Position numbers and translations under genes: made by a program
Part shown: one piece after another, positions 54,016 to 61,713 of the stretch
Position numbering within the stretch: the first letter of the stretch is position 1
Layout: each line of letters begins with the position of its first letter
Notes under the pieces: model-generated
What the model saw: only the letters and a program-made list of their open reading frames with translations
What the model was told of the DNA's origin: nothing
The model's database searches: none
Assembly: GCA_032718475.1 (NCBI GenBank)
Contig: JAUCBJ010009025.1
Span: 1-61,713 of the forward strand
DNA from: Nemertoderma westbladi
Lineage: Eukaryota > Xenacoelomorpha > Nemertodermatida > Nemertodermatidae
Direction of reading: 5' to 3'
DNA length: 61,713 nt

Positions 54016-57000
54016 CTATTCTATAATGGGCGGCATATAAAGCTTAGGGGCAGGCGCTTTACGATCCAAATGTGTTTTATAATGACCGTAAGGTAGACTT
54101 TCATTAGTCGATGTGTAGTACCTTTTATCTTCCCACAGTGTTAGCGATTTTTTTCTTTGTGAAACGGTGTATATTTTATGTAAATTAGATTGAAACCTTT
54201 GACTGTATTCGTAATGCTCGCTAACCTCGTTATATACTTTTAAATATGATTCGTGGGAGAGTTTCTTTTTTATAACCATTTTTCCTACGCCTTTAGCGAC
54301 ACGTTTTGGAACTGACCCCCCACGAAAGCTATAACATTTTGGTCTAAGTAAAATAACCTGGTCAAACGGGATAGACTTCCCTTCATCCTTTAAATATCTA
54401 TATTTCCCTTTCTGTTCTACTGTATACAACGGATGCGTAATAGGGTAATTTGAACAGTCTAAAACTTTTTTTGATTGTAACGCAGATAAAAATTGGTGTT
54501 GGGATAAACCAACACACTGTAAAAAAAAAGAATCCGTGTCCCCACCTAGCAAATTTATACTACAATTTAATTCGGCTTCCATGGGCTTTAACTTATCGTA
54601 GAAAAAAGTGTAGTAATCTAACTTTGACAAGTCCAACACAGCTTGGCCTAAAAAAATAGGTTTATGCAAACAAACCGCAGCCTTAGATAGGACGTGACCT
54701 GATAATGAATCAGTGAACATAATTAAATTTTCGTGATTCGGCTTGGATAATAATAAGTCACATTTCTCGATTGAATTACATAAGCGAAATAAGACACGGT
54801 CCCGTATATTCTCCATGCTTTTCCCGAAAAGCGCGTTATTTGTTCCTTTGTGAAACTTATCATAAAAGTCATTGCGTGCAATTTTTCTTTGCTGTGTGTT
54901 ATATTCAATAAAATCCTTAAAAATGTAACCTTGCTTAAATCTAATAAGTTTATGAACTTTAATCAAACGCATACCATGATGAATATAAAAGCGCAATAAT
55001 TTTAGATGCACGCCGTACTCATACTTATCAAATTGGGTTAACATCAATTTTTTTGCTGGGCTATTGAAAATTTTATCACCATTATAATGTCGCCAAAGAC
55101 TTTTCATGTGCGGGCTGAGATACCTACTATCGAGTTTAATATGCTCCGGTGCAAATGGAAGCTCAGCTGTGGCATCATGAATAGACATTGGGTATTCAAG
55201 GTCTACAATTGCGAAGTATCCAAATATATCGTCAATTTCCAGACTCATGATATCGACACTATCAACATCCAACCATTCAAAGTCAGAATAAGGAAGTTTC
55301 TCCGACAAAGAACCGCTATATAAACTGTTGAAATCTAAATTATATAAATGAGCTTCAGGTTTATTAGGGTCGTATGTTTCTGTGCCTGGTATATTCGCAT
55401 TTGCCATATGAAGGTTGGTGTAAGAAACCCCACCCCTAATGGAATTTTCGAATGTTAAATACATTTCATGGTCTGCAAGTAGACGAATATGTGACTTGGA
55501 AAATCTCAAAGCCGCGTCCCAACTAACCCCTGCCATCGTGTAATAGTTCGACACCTCAAGCGAATAATGTTTAGTACAATATGCGCGAAAATTTTCAAAA
55601 ATATCGGCTAGCAGCAAAACGTCAAGATGTAAGTAAGCTTCCAAATAATCAAAAAGTGTCTTACATTGAAATTGCTCCCACGAAAGATGTGCAAATGTAT
55701 ATTCTTCGGGGCTAATAGATGATAATGTTAATTCACTGTAAAACTCTTTTGGATGTGGTAATTTAGTATCCTCCAATTTACTTAAGGAATCGACATATTC
55801 GTAAGGAAAAACTGACTTACGACGTAAAATTTCGTCGGTAACATTTGGATATAATTTTCTCATTTGCTTCACGGTGTGCGGAATAACGGTTGTTAAATCT
55901 GACACATCTTTTGTCAAAAACCCAGCCAAAGCAGAAAGGGAAAATCCCATAAATGCGAATGAATCAATAAACTGTATAGTTATTGATTTGCTGGTTGGGA
56001 GCCCTCTTACGTCCTTTTCTGGAATAGCATAACCAAGCACGTTAAGTGCTTCTGACGTTGGAATATCGATGCGGAGTGAGATATATCTTTCAGTATTTTT
56101 TGCGATGGTTTCAATGTTCCAATTTTTATATTTACTACCGGCAAACCCTTTTTGTAAAATTAAATGTGAATCATAAAAAAAAAAATTATGACAGACAACT
56201 GGGAATAGGTGACGTTTAACGCTTAATTATTTATTACAGGAAATACACGCCGCACCAATGAAAGCCCCATTGTAATGGTTGTGATGCATCACACTTGGAT
56301 TTATATCTTTCCGGAAAAATGATTTACAATTAAAGCAATTTGTGGTACGCATATAAGCTTGGTATTGTGCGTGATCCAGGTGTTTGGGGTGGTGTGTGTT
56401 AAAAGTAGACCATTCATAACACTTAAATAAATCAAAAACCAGACTATCGATAAAATTCTGTACCGAGTTATTATCGATATTTTGCCTAAATGTAGACAAA
56501 AAATAATTTGGGGGGTTAATTAATTCACCATTGGAGACAATCAAATATGAAACAGCCGACGGGAGATGTTCGGCTATATAATATTTTTTTACATTATTTG
56601 TTGGGGCTAGTACCACTTCGAAATCCATATATACTATGAAAGGTGTGCTCACAGACTTATAGTAATTAGTAAAGCGTAAATTCAGTTTAGATGGCATCTC
56701 CTCTATTTGGCGCCCGCCTTGCCAACACCATAATCTATGGCGTTCTAACGCATTTGGACTGTAGAAACCGCGAATACACCGCTCACAACGATGACAATGA
56801 TCGTTGCTATTGCCTTCCCCACGACCATTAAATAATCTATTTAAGTTAGAAACCCCAACGATGTGATTTGTTGAGGTTAAATTTTGACGTTCAATAAGCA
56901 ATAAATTTAGCAATCTTTTACCTTCAGCTTTTTTAGCACTTGGTTGTCGTAGAAAGGAAATTTTTTCACTACTTCTATCAAAATACAATAAATTTATTAA

Positions 57001-58089
57001 ATAATTTGGATTATTTTTTTCAAACTTTAGAATATTTAGTTTCCATGATAGGGTAGAGTCTAATTCGCTTAAATTAAAAAACCCTAAATACTGATTATAA
57101 GAACTTTGGCGTGAAACATGGCGCAGTGTGTGATCATCATCCGATATATGTTTTGAAAATTTTGCTGTCAGGACCGCCCACTTAAAACATTCACCTTCAT
57201 TACACGGTACATTTATTACACAATGTTTATTTTTTAATTTCGTTGGGATTGATTGGTTGGCATCGCCACTATGTCCAAAACGATATGCCGATCGCAAGTA
57301 TGACGCAATAGTAAGTTTGATGCGCGATAGAGTTACAAGTTTCCAGCCGCTACCCCGCCTAATAAATTGCGATATTTTTTCACCGATATGGGAAATGACT
57401 GTGTAGTACCATTCGTCAAAATCTGGGCTATTTTCAATATAATTATCTGTACCGATCGAAGTAAAATGGAATTCTTCTTGTAAAGTATAATTAGCATCGT
57501 CGCGTTCCATTATCACCGAAGCAATTAACCACACTTTATAAAACATATCAATAAAAACCGATGCCGTCGTGTTAAAAGCACGTGAAGCATATAACCCCAT
57601 ATAATTTAAATAATTCGGTACATCTGGATACATCTCATTAGATGACACATTATGGGTATATTCCTGAACGCGGGATTCGTGGCATGTTGTTGAGAGATGA
57701 AAACCTTCGTTGGATGTATCTGAGCTGTTTGTGATGCTTACAGGCAAACCAACGTTGAGATCCGGTTGAAATGTCGGTTCTGATTGTTTTTGGTTATGTT
57801 TGCGTTTGCGGGAATTGTAGTGGTTTTGATGGCAACTATGTTCGATATATGAATCGAAGTTTTCAAAATCATCAGAGCATGTCGGGCAGGATAGCGTGTA
57901 ACCACAGTAGGTGTAATTCGGACGAGACAACCCGCAACATCTATTACTGTGAAATATTGCTATTCTTTCAGAAGTAGTTCGGCAATTACAATTATCGCAA
58001 ACATACCCATCGAAATGTGTGCGTAAATGCCGTAAATAATTTTTCTTAAGTATAGTACAACCGCAAAAAACGCAATTAATCTCCATCAT
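54016..58089 (-). pseudogene. Protein-primed DNA polymerase B with one in-frame stop
   Basis: Two frames in identical register (58203-56227 and 56226-54016) are separated only by TAA at 56229-56227. The likely start is the ATG at 58089 (MMEINCVFCG); codons upstream are a hydrophobic AT-rich extension. N-terminus: C2H2-like clusters (CVFCGC...HLRTH, CDNCNC, CPTCSDDF...H). Middle: CERCIRGFYSPNALERHRLWC. Exonuclease: ExoI VYMDFEVVL (about 56620-56640), ExoII CHNFFFYDSHLI (about 56165-56200, after the stop), ExoIII YLHLDVLLLADIF. Polymerase: motif A LDFNSLYSGS, motif B NNALFGKSMEN, motif C GGDTDSFFL (about 54530). About 1,356 codons, the usual size for Polinton PolB. The stop lies in the Cys/His segment between ExoI and ExoII. 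It would leave a fragment without polymerase unless read through. Confidence 0.85.
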
Positions 58090-58204
58090 TATAATTATTA
58101 TTATTACGATTATAATATATTTATTAACGTAGGTACAGAAAACATATTTACAATATGCCGATGAATGAGATGCGGCAGATTTTATGTAGATAAATATATC
58201 CAAT

Positions 58205-58382
58205 ACCCGGTCAACCAGCCACCCACACTAGAAAGCGTTTAACCAATCAAAATTTACTGAACTGACATTATCCTATTTATATGCTCTATTAACTATGTTG
58301 TATAATCGCGTGTAAGAGTATTGAAATAGTATTGACATGTGTCACCACCCGAGTTTGGTGTTATGCGTTTAATGTCACATAT
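58205..58382. other. Intergenic, upstream of PolB
   Basis: Short AT-rich spacer between the dUTPase-like and PolB genes with no motif I can define. Confidence 0.3.
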
Positions 58383-59015
58383 TTAATATGCGCGGTAAAA
58401 TGCCGAATTAATCTCTTCCCCATACGGCGTTAAATTCGTCGGTAAAACCCCAAAATAATCATCCGAATAAATATTAGAAACGTAGAGTATTGCCGCATTA
58501 CATTGTTGGCATATAAGCTGGCATATTTTATCACCGGATGTTACAACGTATTCCTTAGATGTGTTGTTAATCAATATAATTACAAGTTGATCTATATTAC
58601 CGCGTGCGACGCTGGAATCGACTGCACATTCTGCAACATCAATGCCAATTTTTGTCAAGCTAAAAGTCGGCGTAATTCTTCCAAAATAATTGGCGGGTAA
58701 ATATATTTTAACACCCGTCTCAATTAACATCCGTGAGTGCGGCTCTATTGTTCTATTCACGGCGCTATATATGTCAATCCCAGCTGGGCTATATGAACCG
58801 CATACAGGTGCTCGAGCTGCTGGGCTTAACAATTCAATTTTAATCGGAATAATTGAATTAGGACCGCGGTAACTATTTTCAGCTTGTATTATTGGAAACA
58901 TTTTTTTATTATGCCGTATTTTACCTAAAAAAAGTCCTAAAAGAAAGGTAACAATAAATAATATATTTGAAAAAATGATCTTATCTATAGACTCAAGCTG
59001 CCCCAGTATTGCCAT
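58383..59015 (-). CDS. Membrane-anchored dUTPase-like protein, eroded active site
   Basis: A 210-residue frame. Residues about 13-31 form one transmembrane segment (IIFSNILFIVTFLLGLFLG). Then comes a trimeric-dUTPase-like domain: motif 1 SPAGIDIYSA (77-85), motif 2 FGRITPTFSL (111-120, lacking the canonical PRSG), motif 3 CAVDSSVARGNI (130-141, Asp present, catalytic Tyr absent and spacing one residue longer), motif 4 SGDKICQLI (160-168). The Gly-rich motif 5 is absent from the tail (LTPYGEEINSAFYRAY). Active dUTPases hydrolyse dUTP in the cytosol or nucleus. Here the missing residues and the anchor suggest a non-catalytic or altered role. It lies upstream of PolB on the same strand. Confidence 0.65.
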   Translation of the reverse strand: MAILGQLESIDKIIFSNILFIVTFLLGLFLGKIRHNKKMFPIIQAENSYRGPNSIIPIKIELLSPAARAPVCGSYSPAGIDIYSAVNRTIEPHSRMLIETGVKIYLPANYFGRITPTFSLTKIGIDVAECAVDSSVARGNIDQLVIILINNTSKEYVVTSGDKICQLICQQCNAAILYVSNIYSDDYFGVLPTNLTPYGEEINSAFYRAY

Positions 59016-59625
59016 GTTGCTTAATCAATAATATTTTGACCAATGGGTATATTTATAATGGGTGTGTCTTTAAAACGCCGCTCGCGCGGCACAATCATTC
59101 GTTTTTAGTAATAAATGTGATTACAGAAAAATATCTGTCGTGAGAGAAAAGTTTGCGATCCCGACATTAAATTAAATTCGCTCATGCTTAAAATTATGAA
59201 ACTTCTAAGAAGCTACACAGTTAATACAGTTGACGTCAATCAATTTAACCGTGAGTAATATTCTGTAGAAATTTGGGGGTGTGTCTATAGAAATTTCTAT
59301 CGGCCGCATTAATCGCCGCTGCAAAGCTGTCACCACTTACGTCAACCAATTTAAGCGTAAATAAATATTTCCCTTGAAATTTATAGGAAGTTTTTCAAAA
59401 AAATTCTCTCGCGACAATAGTGATTAATCCGGTTGAATGGTTAAAATATACCCGTTTTCCCGATAGCCCATCATTATATTATAAATACGTCTGTAAAATA
59501 CTTTATTTTGTCATTCTGGTTAATTCATTCATTCATTATCAATCATATTTTTCGCACATTGTATAGCGCGATATTATTGTATTTTATTTTTACACTTAAT
59601 TATTAATATTTCGCAAAATTTGTTG
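59016..59625. promoter_or_regulatory. Divergent intergenic region of the Polinton
   Basis: About 610 bp between the minus-strand gene block and the plus-strand gene at 59626, so it probably holds promoters for both directions. The words GTCAATCAATTTAACCGTG and GTCAACCAATTTAAGCGT are repeated (about 59233 and 59341), each about 45 bp before a GAAATTT-containing segment. No clear TATA box is assigned. Confidence 0.35.
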
Positions 59626-60918
59626 ATGGAATCTGTGAAACCATCACAACCAAAAATGATGTCATTAAGCGGTAGCTCTACTGATAGTGTGCCCGCCCCA
59701 TACGTATCGGTGATTACAGGTAAGAGTGTGTGGGGCCTCGAGTGTTTGGGGGAAGGAATAGAAATAAAAGCATTTAACGGGAAATACGTTCGATTCAACC
59801 GTTGGGGTGATACCAAAGGACGCAACGTCGTACAAGAATCGGTAAGTCTTACTTACCAGAACATAAGATTCCTGTTTGACTTCCTCAATTATAATAAAAT
59901 AGCCATTGAATATTACAAGGAATACACCCGAGGCAATTTGCTTATAACACCGATAAATCATGCGTACTTACGCATTGGGAAAAACGGCGCATCAATTTTT
60001 ATCTCGCGAAAAATTCTAGATTACTTACAAAGCTTCTACGGCAAAGTCGTTCTTTCCCGTATTGAACCAAAAAAGAAGGAAATTCATGATGAGAATTTTA
60101 TGGAGTTCGAAGATTGTGGGTACATTGGATATATCTACGACTTTGAAGGGCAACGATTTGTCGGCGTTTGGGAAGCGGATGATATAGGTAGACAGCGAAA
60201 GGGTGTTATATATTACGATGGGTTGAATCTCAGAGCGGATGAATTCTGTTTGCTCGACTTTAACATAGATAAGAATGTTAACGAGAATATCGATGAGGTT
60301 AGTATGAGGTACACATCAACCGTTAACAAAAACGGGATATATTTGTCTCACAACTTCGACACCAAGGTTATTTTCATCCCACGAAACAACGCAAATGTCG
60401 CGATAATTAAGCAATTACAGAAGTACGCGGACCGCGATATTCCGTCTGGGTGTGAGTTTCTACCGATTAAAAAGTTAGTTGTTGAGGCTGCGATTGATGA
60501 ATTAACGGACGAGGAACTAATGAAAGTGGAAATGCCGAACAATGCTACTCAGCTGAAGACGTCCGAAGCAGTAAAAGTCGCTGCTAAGAAAATGGATGAG
60601 AAAAAAATCTGGTTGCCCGCGATTCCGGAAAATGAACAGGTAGACAGCACTGAAAAAAAGAATGATTATAAGGATATTGATACCCTCGTTGGGGGTGTGA
60701 GCGCTCAGATGAAGATGAAAACACCTAAAGCCATGAAAGAACAAGCGCTTAAGCGAAAAATTGATCTCATCGTGAATAAAACACCTAGCTATGAGTATGA
60801 AGATATCAGCGACTTTGAAGAGGACATCGTCAATGATACGGATGATGGTGAAGACATTTTCAATGAAATCGAGACTAATGGGCAACCTCAAATAAAGAAG
60901 AATAAACATTCAGTGTGA
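59626..60918 (+). CDS. Unknown protein with PC4/Sub1-like N-terminal domain
   Basis: A 430-residue frame; the first ATG is at 59626 (MESVKPSQPK). Residues 43-97 follow the PC4/Sub1 ssDNA-binding transcription-cofactor layout: EGIEIKAFNGKYVRFNRW (beta strands with F-x-GK), a short loop, then ESVSLTYQNIRFLFDFLN (the SL..xx helix) and KIAIEYY. Residues 112-147 (AYLRIGKNG, SIFISRKILDYLQSFYGKVV) look like a second, shorter repeat of the same beta-helix pattern. The C-terminal 90 residues are charged, ending in a very acidic stretch (DISDFEEDIVNDTDDGED). It is on the strand opposite most Polinton genes, near the right end, a position fitting an early or regulatory gene. A general ssDNA-binding role in replication is an alternative. 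Confidence 0.5.
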   Translation: MESVKPSQPKMMSLSGSSTDSVPAPYVSVITGKSVWGLECLGEGIEIKAFNGKYVRFNRWGDTKGRNVVQESVSLTYQNIRFLFDFLNYNKIAIEYYKEYTRGNLLITPINHAYLRIGKNGASIFISRKILDYLQSFYGKVVLSRIEPKKKEIHDENFMEFEDCGYIGYIYDFEGQRFVGVWEADDIGRQRKGVIYYDGLNLRADEFCLLDFNIDKNVNENIDEVSMRYTSTVNKNGIYLSHNFDTKVIFIPRNNANVAIIKQLQKYADRDIPSGCEFLPIKKLVVEAAIDELTDEELMKVEMPNNATQLKTSEAVKVAAKKMDEKKIWLPAIPENEQVDSTEKKNDYKDIDTLVGGVSAQMKMKTPKAMKEQALKRKIDLIVNKTPSYEYEDISDFEEDIVNDTDDGEDIFNEIETNGQPQIKKNKHSV

Positions 60919-61110
60919 ATCTTCGAGCGGTAGAAACTTTATTATAAAAATAGACCATGTTTCTGGTTGGTGTCATGGTAACGGTTAAATTATTATCTGT
61001 GGGTTTAATGAATTATCGATTGAAATAAAAATGTTATATAGATTTAGTTATTTATTTATTATACACGCATTTACCGGTATTTATTATTATTATTATTATA
61101 CATATTATAC

Positions 61111-61551
61111 ATGGATGTGGTTAGAGAAGATGAGATTGTGGTGGATGAGATTGTAGAGGATGATGAGAGTATCGAGGATGATGAGATTGTGGTGGATGGA
61201 GATGATAATGAGAACGAAATGATACTGGTAGCAATGTATTTGACAGAAAAAGATGAAGCGCGAGTGCAGAGATTGTTAGAGCCTAGGAATGCGTGGGAGG
61301 TGATAGAAAAAAAGTATTATATGGAGGAAGAGGCGAAGAAAAACAAGAGTGTGTGGGGGGAAGATTGGGAGTTGGAGATGGCGGCTGAGGGGGATAGGAG
61401 AGCAAAGGAGGCTGAGAGGTGCGCGCGGGAGAAGGCAATGGAAGAAAGGATTGAAATGTTGATGGGAATGTTAGAGATGTTAGGCGGTGGCGGAGGTAAT
61501 GGCAATAATGTGGTGGATGTAGATAGCGAGGATAGCGGGATAAATGGGTGA
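61111..61551 (+). CDS. Unknown acidic coiled-coil protein
   Basis: A 146-residue frame beside the right terminus. Very acidic N-terminus (DDESIEDDEIVVDGDDNENE), a middle MYLTEKDEARVQRLLEPRNA, a helical Glu/Arg-rich part (RRAKEAERCAREKAMEERIE) and a Met/Leu-rich stretch before a Gly/Asn run. The coding DNA is purine-rich and less AT-rich than neighbouring Polinton genes, so it may have a different origin or simply reflect its acidic composition. No homologue is recognised. Confidence 0.45.
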   Translation: MDVVREDEIVVDEIVEDDESIEDDEIVVDGDDNENEMILVAMYLTEKDEARVQRLLEPRNAWEVIEKKYYMEEEAKKNKSVWGEDWELEMAAEGDRRAKEAERCAREKAMEERIEMLMGMLEMLGGGGGNGNNVVDVDSEDSGING

Positions 61552-61639
61552 GGTGGTGGAAGAAATTTTAAAATAGTAATGGTGATGGATTTAAGTATAA
61601 TAATCAAATTTGTCGGTATAATGATAATATTATAAATAC

Positions 61640-61713
61640 AATAACCTTACTTCGCCGTAGCTCGCCCCACAACTCATTAATGGCGCCCATATGCTAAGGC
61701 TTCACTCGCTTCA
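61640..61713. repeat. Polinton right terminal repeat (continues past window)
   Basis: The reverse complement reads GAAGCCTTAGCATATGGG, then GAGTTGTGGGGCGAGC, then GAAGTAAGGTTATTG and TATTTATAATATTAT, matching left-end sequences at 43577, 43363 and 43188-43235. The true end is beyond 61713. Confidence 0.65.

Larger units (their letters stand above)
43030..61713. mobile_element. Maverick/Polinton element, right end outside window
   Basis: A block of about 18.7 kb with the gene set that defines Polintons and adintoviruses: chromodomain integrase, protein-primed PolB, adenain-like protease, FtsK/HerA ATPase, major capsid protein and penton-like proteins. Both ends carry a shared iterated repeat in inverted orientation. 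Genes are tightly packed. Late (virion) genes lie at the left, replication genes at the right, and two plus-strand genes sit beside the right terminus. The outer left boundary is uncertain (42.46-43.03 kb). A nonsense codon in PolB suggests the copy is inactive or needs readthrough. Confidence 0.85.

Noticed and set aside
40571-56229. Two isolated in-frame TAA codons (BEL RT and PolB) as a sign of a variant genetic code
   Set aside because: Other genes here end at TAA normally, and the BEL copy has frameshifts too. Ordinary decay explains them.
58090-58203. N-terminal membrane segment of PolB
   Set aside because: The run of Ile codons before the ATG at 58089 comes from an ATT-rich spacer; the zinc-finger start MMEINCVFCG is more likely the true N-terminus.

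Overview
The window is AT-rich animal DNA packed with transposable elements and holding few host genes. A metazoan, probably an invertebrate, is indicated by four things: a BEL/Pao retroelement (a lineage known from animals), several non-LTR retrotransposons and tRNA-derived SINEs, piggyBac-type TTAA elements, and a spliced-looking gene with a TATA box, a consensus donor and a consensus acceptor. The species cannot be named from the sequence.

Left part (1-18.4 kb): an open frame on the minus strand runs off the left edge (1-1434; coiled coil with an 11-residue Ala-rich repeat, gag-like). Upstream of it lie regularly spaced ACCGGT palindromes and a 288-bp tandem duplication. Then come one possible host exon (5755-5928), a PIF/Harbinger remnant, a TTAA MITE with 27 G residues at its end, a SINE, a secreted Cys-rich peptide gene on the minus strand (10064-10288), LINE fragments in both orientations, an inverted-repeat element and an AT-rich 20-bp satellite.

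Middle (18.4-42.8 kb): TTAA-element debris with subterminal repeats; two overlapping coiled-coil frames (20845-21716); a truncated Ty3/gypsy element with one 168-bp LTR inserted in a LINE; an intact-looking paralogue of the Cys-rich peptide gene (26962-27174) with TATA box and 5'UTR intron; a GC-rich LINE fragment; two more SINEs; two further LINEs; a 3.8-kb internally deleted piggyBac element with TTAA ends (35068-38910); and a decayed BEL/Pao element carrying an almost perfect 120-bp-arm palindrome.

Right part (43.0-61.7 kb and beyond): a nearly complete Maverick/Polinton (adintovirus-like) element. Its ends carry an iterated GGGCGAGCC-type repeat in inverted orientation. Most genes are on the minus strand: adenain-like protease, double-jelly-roll major capsid protein, basic core-like protein, two tandem penton/minor-capsid paralogues that overlap by ATGA, chromodomain integrase, FtsK/HerA packaging ATPase, small late proteins, protein-primed DNA polymerase B and a dUTPase-like protein. 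Two genes near the right end are on the plus strand. The polymerase frame is broken by a single in-frame TAA.

The most unusual content of this Polinton is a pair of proteins that resemble general transcription factors: a two-repeat TBP-like protein directly downstream of the polymerase gene, and a PC4/Sub1-like domain in the plus-strand 430-residue protein. It also carries a membrane-anchored dUTPase-like protein whose catalytic motifs are eroded. Together these suggest that the element brings part of its own promoter-recognition machinery. That is inference and needs profile or structure comparison.
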